DNA of 16,461 nt from CAWEHQ01 sp051001995 (GTDB lineage Bacteria > Actinomycetota > Thermoleophilia > Solirubrobacterales > Thermoleophilaceae), in contig JBPCMT010000222.1 of NCBI GenBank assembly GCA_051001995.1, positions 1-16,461 on the forward strand, read 5' to 3'. Position 1 is the stretch's first letter. Every line of letters begins with the position of its first letter. The translations under genes and the position numbers were made by a program. Below, piece by piece: positions 1-6,650 of this stretch. Below the pieces are notes generated by a model. That model did no database searches, had not been told where the DNA came from, and worked only from the letters and a program-made list of their open reading frames with translations.

Positions 1-625
1 GGGCCAGGCGGGCCACGCGGTGGCGGTCGAAGCCCTCCACGGCCTCGAGGTCGTCGACCGCGTGGAAGCGGCCGTGCCGTTCGCGGTGCTCGACGATGCG
101 GTTCGCGGCGCGTACCCCGATTCCGGGGAGGCCCTGGAGCTCCTCTACGGTCGCCGCGTTCAGGTCGATCGCCGGCAGCTCCCTGCGCACGGCGGGGCGT
201 GACGGCGCTCGGTTCGCCGGACGCGCGGAGGTGTCCCACCAGGAGTCGGGCTCGACCCGGGGCCGGCTGGGTGCCTCTCCGGCGGGGCTCGAGGCAACCG
301 GAGTCGCCTGCGCGGTCACTCCGGCGGCGCTGGCGGCCTGCGATCGCCGCGACGTCGTGGTTCCGCTCGGGTCGCCGTTGCGCCCGGTGACGGCCGCGCG
401 CGTCGAGGCTGGGTCGAGCCGCCGTTCTCGCCCCGGCGGGGGCACCGAGAAGACGGAGCCCGTCGGGGCGCGAGCGCCCACCGACCCGGCCGCGGAGATC
501 GGGCGGGCTGGCACTTCCCTGAGGTTCGCGCTGCGGTCGCGCTGAGCCGCCTCGGCCCCGCGCTTGGCGGCGAGGACGACGACCAGCACCGCAATCGCCA
601 AGAGCACGCCGAAGAGGACTTCCAT
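1..625 (-). CDS. Membrane-anchored helix-hairpin-helix (ComEA-like) protein, C-terminus cut by window edge
   Basis: The minus-strand frame is open from the ATG at 625 down to the left edge, giving 208 codons with no stop. Residues 3-19 form one hydrophobic segment (VLFGVLLAIAVLVVVLA) right at the N-terminus, suggesting a membrane anchor. A long Pro/Ala/Arg/Ser-rich linker follows. The last 55 or so residues match a double helix-hairpin-helix DNA-binding domain: LNAATVEELQGLPGIGVRAA, then RIVEHRERHGRF, then a second hairpin near VEGFDRHRVARLA at the edge. This is the layout of ComEA-type DNA receptors used in natural competence. No comEC or other competence gene is visible, so a role in DNA uptake is inference; many actinobacteria have HhH proteins of unknown function. 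It lies 87 bases downstream of the GMC oxidoreductase gene on the same strand and could be cotranscribed, although a hairpin separates them. Confidence 0.8.
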   Translation of the reverse strand, partial: MEVLFGVLLAIAVLVVVLAAKRGAEAAQRDRSANLREVPARPISAAGSVGARAPTGSVFSVPPPGRERRLDPASTRAAVTGRNGDPSGTTTSRRSQAASAAGVTAQATPVASSPAGEAPSRPRVEPDSWWDTSARPANRAPSRPAVRRELPAIDLNAATVEELQGLPGIGVRAANRIVEHRERHGRFHAVDDLEAVEGFDRHRVARLA

Positions 626-650
626 GTCGGCTCGCGAGCGTAGCGCGGGA

Positions 651-675
651 GGCAGCCGGATTGCAATGGGCTGCC
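651..675 (-). terminator. Hairpin between the GMC oxidoreductase and HhH genes
   Basis: GGCAGCC (651-657) and GGCTGCC (669-675) form a perfect 7-bp stem with an 11-base loop. It sits 38 bases past the GMC oxidoreductase stop on the minus strand and 26 bases before the HhH gene start. No T-tract follows. It could be a weak terminator or attenuator for minus-strand transcription; this is a structural inference only. Confidence 0.35.
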
Positions 676-712
676 CGCAAACGCGGCGCGCGGCGCACGT
701 GGAGAAATCCGG

Positions 713-2518
713 CTACGCGAGCTGCTCGGCGAGCCCGCTCGCCACGCGCCGCGCGAAGGCCATGATCGTCACCATCGGGTTGACCCTGACGGCGCTCGGG
801 AACAGGCTCGCGTCGGCGACATGCAGGCCCGGCACGTCGTGCGTCTCGCCGGAGGGGGCCACCACCGATGAGTGGCGGTCGGCGCCCATCCGCGCCGTGC
901 CCATCGGGTGGAAGCCCTCGAGCCGGAGCTCGCCCGGGCGGGTGCGTGCGCGCTCGACGAGCCGGCCCTCCTCGCCGGGTCGCAGCGCCGGCACGCGGCC
1001 GAGCTGCGGGTAGGCCTCCCGCGCGCCGGCCGCGAAGTGGATCTCGCAGGCGCGCGCGATCCCGAAGCGCAGGGCCGCGGCGTCGTCCTCGCGTAGGCGG
1101 TAGCGAATCCGGAGCCGACCGCCGGTCAGCCGCAGCCGTCCCGCGGTGCGCTCGGACAGGTGGACTCCGATCACGCCCATGCGGTCAAAGCGCTCGAGCC
1201 GCGCCTTGAAGCCCGCGCCCGCGCCGCGCAGCCAGTGGGCGCCGAACGGGAGCGGCGTGAACGTCGCCTCGAGGAAAAGCCCGCGATCGTTCCACTCGTC
1301 CACGTACCAGCTCTGCATCACGCCCTCCCAGCCGCGCACCTCCTCGTCGTAGAGGGCCCCCACCCAGCACGCGGGATGGACGCGCAGGTTGCGGCCGACC
1401 TGACCCGACCGGTCCGCCAGGCGCTGGCGCAGCAGGAGCTCCGGGGTTCCGAGGGCCCCACCCGCGAGCACGACCGCCCGCGCACGCACCTCGTAGCGCT
1501 CACCGCCGGCGGTCCTGGCGGCCACGCCGACGGCGCGACCGTCCTCGAGGATGACGCGCTCGACGCGGGCGCCGGCCCTGATTCGCGCCCCGGCGGCCGC
1601 GGCGCGCGGGAGCTCGGAGACGTGCATCGCCTGCTTGGCGTCGATCGCGCACCCGGTCGGACACGACCCGCAGCAGGTCACGCGGCCGGCGTTGCGCGGG
1701 AGCGGGCCGTTGGAGGCCCCCAGCGCGTCGGCGCCGGCGCGGCAGAGCTCGGCGTTGCGCCCGGCCGTGGCGGGATCCACCGGCGCGACGTGCAGAGCGC
1801 GCTCGACCTCGCCGAGCTCGCGCTCGAGGTCGGTGGCCCAGCCGATGCCGTGCTCGTCGCGCCAGCGCATCAGCACGTCCGCGGGCGGGCGCAGGCAGGT
1901 GCCGGAGTTGACGACTGTGGTGCCGCCCACGCACCGGCCCACCGGCAGCGGGATGCCGGGGCGGCCCTCGCAGAAGGTCAGCCCGCCGTCGCGATAGAGG
2001 GTGCGCAGGGCGTCGATCGGGTCCTGCGAGAAGCTCGCGGCGTCGTGGTAGCCGCCCTCCTCGACCACGATCACGTCGAGTCCGCGCTCGGCGAGGACGC
2101 GCGCCGCGCTCGCCCCGCCGGCGCCCGACCCGACCACGACCGCGTCGCAGCGCTCGACGTCGGCCGGGGCCACGAGCGCGGCGGGGTCGAGCGGCGGTGC
2201 CTGCGCCTCCCAGGAGGGATCCGGACGGGTGCCGCCCACTGCGCAGCGAGGCGCCGTCCCGACCGCTTCCTCCACCGCCGGGTCGCGCCCGTAGGCGAAG
2301 CAGGTCAGCCCCTTGAGCAGCAGCGCCAGGTCGCGGATCGGGCTGAACCTGCTGCGCTCAAGCCGGTCGATGTGGCGAGCGCGCCGATCCTCGGGCAGGC
2401 GCGAGAAGCGGCGCGGGAAGGTCGTGTGCTCAAAGGCGCGCAGCGCGACAGCCACGACCTGCCGCGTCCGCCGCGGCACGCCCGCGAGCATCCCGGCGAC
2501 GGGATCGACGACCGGCAC
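713..2518 (-). CDS. GMC-family FAD-dependent oxidoreductase
   Basis: This is a flavoprotein likely to oxidise an alcohol or sterol-like substrate. The 601-residue reading from a GTG at 2518 has the FAD dinucleotide-binding motif VVGSGAGG at 128-135 followed by the ribose-binding acid in VVEEGG. The GMC signature region is LPVGRCVGGTTVVNSGTCLR at 191-210. A cysteine cluster CCGSCPTGC lies at 282-290, typical of the long-chain alcohol oxidase-like GMC subgroup. The C-terminal active-site block has H537 in GFHPMGTARMG and N580 in VRVNPMVT. The start is doubtful: 37 in-frame codons upstream of the GTG (2519-2629) look like genuine N-terminal sequence (RRTLAAFAEALIPPGG) but hold no ATG, GTG or TTG before a TGA at 2630-2632, which is the stop of the upstream membrane-protein gene in the same frame. 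The substrate cannot be read from sequence. Confidence 0.92.
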   Translation of the reverse strand: MPVVDPVAGMLAGVPRRTRQVVAVALRAFEHTTFPRRFSRLPEDRRARHIDRLERSRFSPIRDLALLLKGLTCFAYGRDPAVEEAVGTAPRCAVGGTRPDPSWEAQAPPLDPAALVAPADVERCDAVVVGSGAGGASAARVLAERGLDVIVVEEGGYHDAASFSQDPIDALRTLYRDGGLTFCEGRPGIPLPVGRCVGGTTVVNSGTCLRPPADVLMRWRDEHGIGWATDLERELGEVERALHVAPVDPATAGRNAELCRAGADALGASNGPLPRNAGRVTCCGSCPTGCAIDAKQAMHVSELPRAAAAGARIRAGARVERVILEDGRAVGVAARTAGGERYEVRARAVVLAGGALGTPELLLRQRLADRSGQVGRNLRVHPACWVGALYDEEVRGWEGVMQSWYVDEWNDRGLFLEATFTPLPFGAHWLRGAGAGFKARLERFDRMGVIGVHLSERTAGRLRLTGGRLRIRYRLREDDAAALRFGIARACEIHFAAGAREAYPQLGRVPALRPGEEGRLVERARTRPGELRLEGFHPMGTARMGADRHSSVVAPSGETHDVPGLHVADASLFPSAVRVNPMVTIMAFARRVASGLAEQLA

Positions 2519-2629
2519 GCCGCCGCGCCCCTCGCCCGCGGCCGGCAGCCGGCCGCCGGGCGGGATCAGCGCCTCTGCGAACGCGGCCAGCGTCCTGCGT
2601 CCCGGCGCCGCGAGGCCCGGCGCGCCCCT

Positions 2630-3088
2630 TCAGCCGGGCGCGGTGGGGGCCAGGGCGCGCGGGCGCTCGAGGCGCCCGGCGAGGACCCAGCAGGCAAGCG
2701 CGACGCCGACGAGGCTGCCGTCGACGACGAAGTTGAGGAGGTACGCGAATGCGTCCTCGTCGAACAGGAAGAAGGCGCCCGCCGCCAGCGACGAGGCGGC
2801 CTTCCCGGCGGCGAGCAGGAGCAGCAGGGGGCGAAAGCGGCCGACGTCGGCCTGCACGATCAGCGCGATGCCCGTGATCACCACCATGTAGGCAAAGGCG
2901 AGGCCGAGCCACAGCTTCTGCTCAGCGTCGGCTCCCGGCGCGAAGTCGCCGATGGCGGCCCCGGAGTCGTCGATCGCCGCGATGACGCCGTCCGGCGTCG
3001 TGATGAACAGGATCCCGACGACCGCGAACGAGGCCGCCAGGAGGCGCATGGTGATCACCACGACCCGTTCGGCCATGCGTTCGCTCAC
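2630..3088 (-). CDS. Four-helix integral membrane protein, function unknown
   Basis: This 152-residue protein starts at GTG 3088 (an ATG at 3076 is possible). Four hydrophobic segments are visible at about 11-30, 60-80, 87-108 and 117-137, with acidic residues (DDSG, DFAPGADAE) in the loop between helices 1 and 2. It has no catalytic motif that I recognise. It lies directly upstream of the GMC oxidoreductase in the same frame and strand, with only a TGA between the two readings, so the two are very probably cotranscribed and may work together at the membrane. A TAGAAT box 8 bases before the GTG looks like its -10 promoter element. I do not assign a family name. Confidence 0.75.
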   Translation of the reverse strand: MSERMAERVVVITMRLLAASFAVVGILFITTPDGVIAAIDDSGAAIGDFAPGADAEQKLWLGLAFAYMVVITGIALIVQADVGRFRPLLLLLAAGKAASSLAAGAFFLFDEDAFAYLLNFVVDGSLVGVALACWVLAGRLERPRALAPTAPG

Positions 3089-3096
3089 GTCGCGGC

Positions 3097-3102
3097 ATTC
3101 TA
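3097..3102 (-). promoter_or_regulatory. Candidate -10 box TAGAAT for the membrane protein/GMC unit
   Basis: On the minus strand TAGAAT lies 8 bases before the GTG at 3088. There is no clear -35 hexamer and no Shine-Dalgarno, consistent with a leaderless or nearly leaderless actinobacterial transcript. It is AT-rich against a very GC-rich background. Confidence 0.4.
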
Positions 3103-3137
3103 TTGCCCGCGGCCGCGGTGGGCGGGCGCGCCCCCGC

Positions 3138-3143
3138 TACGGT
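3138..3143 (+). promoter_or_regulatory. Candidate -10 box TACGGT for the ferredoxin gene
   Basis: TACGGT fits the TAnnnT pattern and ends 9 bases before the ferredoxin ATG at 3153. It is divergent to the TAGAAT box at 3097-3102, so this 64-base gap probably holds two back-to-back promoters. Weak evidence: one hexamer, no obvious -35. Confidence 0.3.
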
Positions 3144-3152
3144 TGGCCGGCG

Positions 3153-3389
3153 ATGGCCGACGAGCTCTCCGAGGTGAATCGGATCAGGATCGAGGTGGAC
3201 CGCGACCTCTGTATCGGCTCGGGGGACTGCGTGGACACTCAACCCGAGGTCTTCGCGCTCGACGACGGGGGCAAGGCAATCGTGCTCGACCCCGACGCCG
3301 CGCCCACCGACGGGATCGTCGAGGCGGCGGAGAACTGCCCCGTCACGGCGATCTTCGTGGCGGGGAAGGACGGCGACATCTATCCGTAG
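3153..3389 (+). CDS. Small single-cluster ferredoxin ([3Fe-4S] type)
   Basis: A 78-residue acidic ferredoxin that would shuttle electrons to a partner oxidoreductase. The cluster ligands are C20, C26 and C62: CIGSGDC at 20-26 and ENCPVTAI at 60-67. The position that would be the second cysteine of a four-cysteine [4Fe-4S] motif is S23, so three ligands remain, the pattern of [3Fe-4S] ferredoxins that commonly feed cytochrome P450s. The PEVFALDDGGKA stretch (31-42) is typical of this family. The frame is open further upstream to 2952, but the ATG at 3153 gives the normal family length and the upstream part is antisense to the membrane-protein gene. No P450 or ferredoxin reductase lies in the window, so the partner is unknown. 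Confidence 0.92.
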   Translation: MADELSEVNRIRIEVDRDLCIGSGDCVDTQPEVFALDDGGKAIVLDPDAAPTDGIVEAAENCPVTAIFVAGKDGDIYP

Positions 3390-3406
3390 GCCCGCCTCAC
3401 CACGAG

Positions 3407-3435
3407 AGCGGGCCCGGCTTTAGGCCGGGCCCGCT
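3407..3435 (+). terminator. Strong GC-rich hairpin after the ferredoxin gene
   Basis: AGCGGGCCCGGC (3407-3418) and GCCGGGCCCGCT (3424-3435) form a perfect 12-bp stem with a 5-base loop (TTTAG), 17 bases after the ferredoxin stop. There is no U-tract, as is common for actinobacterial terminators. It is likely the main terminator of the plus-strand transcript. Confidence 0.7.
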
Positions 3436-3453
3436 GACATCGAGGCGGGGCAG

Positions 3454-3504
3454 GGGAACCAAGGTTGCCGACCGGCCTCGACGGTCTGTACAAGGTTGGT
3501 TCCC
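3454..3504. repeat. 51-base imperfect palindrome in the convergent gap
   Basis: GGGAACCAA (3454-3462) pairs perfectly with TTGGTTCCC (3496-3504). Inside, TTG (3465-3467) can pair with CAA (3491-3493), and GACCG (3470-3474) with CGGTC (3482-3486), around a 7-base loop. The 7-mer AAGGTTG also occurs as a direct repeat at 3461 and 3492. It lies between two convergent genes, so it could be a bidirectional terminator; a small structured RNA or a protein-binding palindrome is also possible. Confidence 0.6.
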
Positions 3505-3558
3505 GGCGTGCGCCGGCGTAAACCCCCCACAGTCGCCTGACCCCCGGGCTTCCTCGGG
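3503..3558 (-). terminator. Two small hairpins after the minus-strand membrane-protein gene
   Basis: CCGGCG-TG-CGCCGG (3503-3516) and CCCGGG-CTTC-CTCGGG (3543-3558, one G-T pair) lie just beyond the stop of the small membrane-protein gene that ends at 3567. The second hairpin is 8 bases from that stop on the minus strand and is the better terminator candidate for that transcript. Confidence 0.4.
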
Positions 3559-3566
3559 CTACGCGC

Positions 3567-3854
3567 TCAGGGCGCCGCGAGACGCGCGAGCACGCGCCCC
3601 ACGATCGCGTAGACGAGCGCCGCAAGTCCCCAGTTGACGGCCACCTCGAGCTTTTGCTCGTCGAGGGTGAAGAGGTCCTCGAACGGGCCCGCGAGCGCCT
3701 CGGCCACGTCGTTTATCACCGACACGATGTCGTTCGACTTGTTCGCCTCGAGCACGAACAGCACGATCCCGGCGATGATGAAGAGCACTACCACGGCCGT
3801 CACGATCGAGATCGCCCGCGCGACGCCGGTGCGCGCTCTCGCCCCCTTCGTCAT
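3567..3854 (-). CDS. Small two-helix membrane protein, function unknown
   Basis: A 95-residue protein with a basic N-terminus (MTKGARARTG), a first membrane helix at about 13-34 (AISIVTAVVVLFIIAGIVLF), and a central soluble stretch with VSVINDVAEALAGPFEDLF. A second hydrophobic segment near 73-92 (VNWGLAALVYAIVGRVLARL) closes it. I recognise this layout from small uncharacterised actinobacterial membrane proteins but cannot give a function. The ATG overlaps the stop of the upstream hydrolase in an ATGA, so translation is very probably coupled and the two proteins are likely made together. Confidence 0.75.
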   Translation of the reverse strand: MTKGARARTGVARAISIVTAVVVLFIIAGIVLFVLEANKSNDIVSVINDVAEALAGPFEDLFTLDEQKLEVAVNWGLAALVYAIVGRVLARLAAP

Positions 3855-5086
3855 CTGCCGCTCGCCCCGGCGCTCACGGCCGCAACCCTATTACGGTCGC
3901 CCTGCGCGAGGAAGTCGAGGATCGCGGCGTGCGTCTCGCGCGGTCGCTCGAGCTGGGGCACGTGGCCGCAGTCGAGCTCCAGGTGCCGCGCGGCCGGCAG
4001 CGTCCGCTCGACGTGTCGCGCGAACGCGATCGGGACGAGGCGGTCCTGACGCCCCCAGACGAACAGCGCGTCCGGCGAGAGCCCTGCGAGGCGTGTCCAG
4101 AAGCCCCTCGCGCCGCGCGGCTCCTCGAGGTAGATGCTGCGCGCGGCGGCGTAGAACGCCGCGCGGCCGCGCGGCTGCAGGTAGGCGCGAAGGAACTCGT
4201 CGACGCCAGCCTCGACCCAGCCGTCCCCGGCGCCGGCGACGAGCCTCCGCGCGACGCGCTCGACGACCGCGCGCGGCGCCGCCTGCACCAGGCCGAGCTC
4301 GGGCCGCACCAAGCGCAGGAACGACGCCCACCGACGATCCCTGAGCCAGGCGAGCGATGGGCTGAGAAGCGCGATCCGCGCGGTCCGCTCCGGCGCCCGG
4401 AGGCCGAGCTCTATCGCCACCCGACCGCCCATGCTGTTGCCGACGAGGTCGGCGCGGGCGATCCCGAGCGCGTCCAGCAGCGCTATCGCGCTGCGCGCGA
4501 AGAAGGCGGCGTCGTACGGCGCTCCCAGCGGCTTAACGGAGTCGCCGAAGCCCGGGAGGTCCATCGCGATCACCCGGTGGTGCGGGGCGAGCGCTTCGAT
4601 CGTGGGGAGGAACGAGGCCTTGGTGCCTCCGAGCCCGTGCAGCGCGAGCACCGGCGTGCCGCTTCCCGCCTGAAAGGTCGAGATCGCGCCGGCGCGGGTG
4701 CGGACGTGGCGCACCTCGAGCCGCTCGGGCTCGGTGGCGCCGCTGGTCGCGGCGAGGAACCCGACGCCGAGGTTGAGGTTATGGCGAATCGACAGGCGGC
4801 CCGCGCGGAAGGCGCCCATCCCGCCGCGGAGGTCGCGCGCCACCGAGCTCCAGGTGGCCGCGTCCGCGGTCACGACGGCGTCGGCGCCGGGGCGGTCGCC
4901 CGCCCGTTCCAGGCGGGCCCCGGCGTCGCTCACGAGCGCGTCCCACTCACCCCTGCCGGTGACCCCAAGCCGGATCCTCGCCCCGCGCCGGGGAAGGTCG
5001 ATCGTGCTCGGGTCGAAGCGGGCCGTCAGGGTCTCGAGGGTGGCCGGGGGCGCTTCCCCGCCTCGTCGCTGGCCGTCGCCGGACAC
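3851..5086 (-). CDS. SCP2-like domain fused to an alpha/beta hydrolase
   Basis: This 411-residue protein has two parts. Residues 15-125 or so look like a sterol-carrier SCP2-type lipid-binding domain (DAVVTADAATWSSVARDLRG, then MGAFRAGRLSIRHNLN). From about 140 on it is an alpha/beta hydrolase: oxyanion-loop HGLGG at 150-154, nucleophile S218 in GNSMGG, acid D348 in WGRQDRLVP, and H375 in DCGHVPQLERP. A lipid ester or acyl substrate held by the SCP2 domain is a reasonable inference; the true substrate is unknown. The open frame runs to an ATG at 5323, but that extension is antisense to the repeat protein at 5120-5371 and reads as low-complexity sequence. I therefore chose GTG 5086, where the SCP2-like sequence begins soon after, though a G-run directly abuts that GTG and spacing for a ribosome site is poor. 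It ends in an ATGA overlap with the small membrane-protein gene. Confidence 0.85.
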   Translation of the reverse strand: MSGDGQRRGGEAPPATLETLTARFDPSTIDLPRRGARIRLGVTGRGEWDALVSDAGARLERAGDRPGADAVVTADAATWSSVARDLRGGMGAFRAGRLSIRHNLNLGVGFLAATSGATEPERLEVRHVRTRAGAISTFQAGSGTPVLALHGLGGTKASFLPTIEALAPHHRVIAMDLPGFGDSVKPLGAPYDAAFFARSAIALLDALGIARADLVGNSMGGRVAIELGLRAPERTARIALLSPSLAWLRDRRWASFLRLVRPELGLVQAAPRAVVERVARRLVAGAGDGWVEAGVDEFLRAYLQPRGRAAFYAAARSIYLEEPRGARGFWTRLAGLSPDALFVWGRQDRLVPIAFARHVERTLPAARHLELDCGHVPQLERPRETHAAILDFLAQGDRNRVAAVSAGASGR

Positions 5087-5119
5087 CCCCTGAACACTTG
5101 CAGGTGCGACCCTTGCGGC

Positions 5120-5371
5120 GTGGCGCGACGAGGCGGCAGCTTCCTCGAGCGGGCGATCCTGCTCGCTCCCGACCGGGTGGTCAGAGCCGCGGCTCGGCGC
5201 GTCGATCGGCCCGAGGAACGCTGGATCCTGGGCCAGCCGCGCGCCGCCCGCGAGAGCTATGCTCGACGCGTCCTCGCGGCCCCCGAGCGCGACCGCGCGG
5301 AGCAGGTCTGGATGTTGCGCCAATCGGACGCGGTGCGCGAGAGCTACATTCGCGACGTGCTCGAAGGCTGA
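5120..5371 (+). CDS. 83-residue protein made of two WxLxQ...RESYxRxVL repeats
   Basis: From GTG 5120 this frame encodes 83 residues. Two copies of an 18-residue unit are clear: residues 35-52 (WILGQPRAARESYARRVL) and 64-81 (WMLRQSDAVRESYIRDVL), 11 of 18 positions identical and spaced 29 residues apart. The N-terminal 30 residues are basic (FLERAILLAPDRVVRAAARR). The repeat pattern is hard to explain as an antisense shadow, so I take this strand as coding. No function is known to me; small helical repeat proteins of this kind often bind other proteins, which is speculation here. It is divergent from the SCP2/hydrolase gene (33 bases between starts) and converges on the M28 peptidase gene 39 bases away. 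Confidence 0.65.
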   Translation: MARRGGSFLERAILLAPDRVVRAAARRVDRPEERWILGQPRAARESYARRVLAAPERDRAEQVWMLRQSDAVRESYIRDVLEG

Positions 5372-5377
5372 ACGGCG

Positions 5378-5394
5378 GCCGGCTCTCTGCCGGC
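5378..5394. terminator. Bidirectional hairpin between convergent genes
   Basis: GCCGGC (5378-5383) and GCCGGC (5389-5394) form a 6-bp stem around TCTCT. It fills the 39-base gap between the stop of the repeat protein (5371) and the stop of the M28 peptidase (5411), so it could terminate both transcripts. Confidence 0.5.
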
Positions 5395-5410
5395 TCCGGC
5401 GGCGGTGGAA

Positions 5411-6577
5411 TCAGCGCCCGAGGCGCTCGATCACGGCGTGGGACACCCGGGCCGCGTCGGCAACCGTGCCGTAGTGGACGTTCTCGGGGGTGTCCGTCGG
5501 CCAGTGGTAGTTGGTCGGGAACCTGTAGCGATCCACGGAGCCGATCATCGCCGTCGGAAAGCCGAACCGGAGCGCAGTCAACCCGTCGGTGCCGTTGCGA
5601 AAGCGCAGGTTCGGCCACAGGAACACGCCCAGCCCGCCGGCGCACTCGCGGACGAGGCGCAGGAAGTCCTTCGGGTACTCGCGGATCCCGAGCATCCCCT
5701 CGCCCTCGAGCAGGAGGAGATGCGGCGAGCCGACCGTGTCGAGGCAGATCACATGGGTGCTCTCGCGAGGCAGCGCGTCGAAATGGCGCCGGCCGAAGGC
5801 CTCCATCCCCTCCATGAAGGACTCCTCGGAGCCCGTCGGGAGGAGACCCACCCGTACCCCCCCAACGTGCTCTTCGGTCAGCGCGCACCCAACCAACAGG
5901 AGCGCCGCCACGCCCGAGAGGTTGTCGTTCGCCCCAGGGACCACGCTGCGCAGTCCGATGTCGAGCAGGGCGAAGGTGTTGGCCGCCGATATACCCGCCC
6001 CGACGCGGCGCGCGCGGCGCATGCCGAGCAGCGCCCCGAGGCCCACGAGTAGCGGGCCGCCGAAGGCCGCCCACAGCGTCGGCGGCGTCGTGTTCGTGCG
6101 CTCGAGCAGCCGCGGGAACCGACGCGCGATCGAGCGAGGAAGCTCCGGGTGGAAGACCAGCCCGCTATGCGCGGCGTCGTGGTGGCTTGTGAGCAGCACG
6201 GTCCGCGGGGCGTCGGGCGCTCCGAGCTCGCCGACGACGTTCGTGGTGGTTCGCTTGGGTAGGACGCGCCGGAGTGCGCGCGGCCCGATGCGCAGGTCGT
6301 CCGCGACCGCGGCGGCTGCGGCGAGCCCGAGGACGCCGGCGCGGACCCGAGAGCGGCCGAACCCCGCGAGAGCGGCGACGGCAGTTGCGATCCCGATCGG
6401 CCACCAGTACGTCCCGTGAACGCGCTCCTCCTCGATTCGGGCGTCGATCCCGAGCTCACGCAGCTCCGAGGCGATCAGCTCGGCCGCCTGGCGCTCACCC
6501 GGCGATGCCGAGGGTCGCTCGATGGCGGCGAGGCGCGTGATGCGCTCGCGCAGCTCGGCCTCGGTCAGAAGCGGCAT
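5411..6577 (-). CDS. M28-family zinc metallopeptidase with internal membrane segments
   Basis: A 388-residue peptidase of the aminopeptidase Y/PSMA-like M28 family, which uses two zinc ions to remove N-terminal residues from peptides. The expected ligands are all visible: H132 and D134 in SHHDAA, D218 in GANDNLSG, the general base E251 and ligand E252 in GSEESFMEG, D280 in ICLDTVG, and H358 in NYHWPTDTPEN. Hydrophobic stretches at about 57-74, 80-92 and 168-186 interrupt the fold before and between the metal motifs, suggesting a membrane-associated form. Substrate is unknown. The ATG at 6577 has no convincing ribosome site. It lies 73 bases downstream of the broken desaturase gene on the same strand and faces the repeat-protein gene on its other side. 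Confidence 0.92.
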   Translation of the reverse strand: MPLLTEAELRERITRLAAIERPSASPGERQAAELIASELRELGIDARIEEERVHGTYWWPIGIATAVAALAGFGRSRVRAGVLGLAAAAAVADDLRIGPRALRRVLPKRTTTNVVGELGAPDAPRTVLLTSHHDAAHSGLVFHPELPRSIARRFPRLLERTNTTPPTLWAAFGGPLLVGLGALLGMRRARRVGAGISAANTFALLDIGLRSVVPGANDNLSGVAALLLVGCALTEEHVGGVRVGLLPTGSEESFMEGMEAFGRRHFDALPRESTHVICLDTVGSPHLLLLEGEGMLGIREYPKDFLRLVRECAGGLGVFLWPNLRFRNGTDGLTALRFGFPTAMIGSVDRYRFPTNYHWPTDTPENVHYGTVADAARVSHAVIERLGR

Positions 6578-6650
6578 CGGCAGGGGGAGTTCTGGAAGGC
6601 TCGGAAGGCTGGGAGTGCGAGCCGTGGCGTCGGCCGCGGCGCCCGGAAAG

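Noticed and set aside
3454..3504. tRNA or riboswitch at the large palindrome
   Set aside because: There is only one arm with nested pairing, no TPsiC or anticodon arm pattern, and it lies at the 3' ends of two convergent genes rather than in a leader.
1160..3637. 825-codon plus-strand open frame
   Set aside because: It lies antisense to the GMC oxidoreductase and the membrane-protein gene, runs through the ferredoxin in the wrong frame, and its translation is low-complexity Arg/Ala/Gly sequence. Such shadows are expected at this GC content.
5087..5323. N-terminal extension of the SCP2/hydrolase gene to ATG 5323
   Set aside because: The extra 79 residues are antisense to the repeat protein and show no fold or family pattern; the repeat on the other strand is better evidence of coding.
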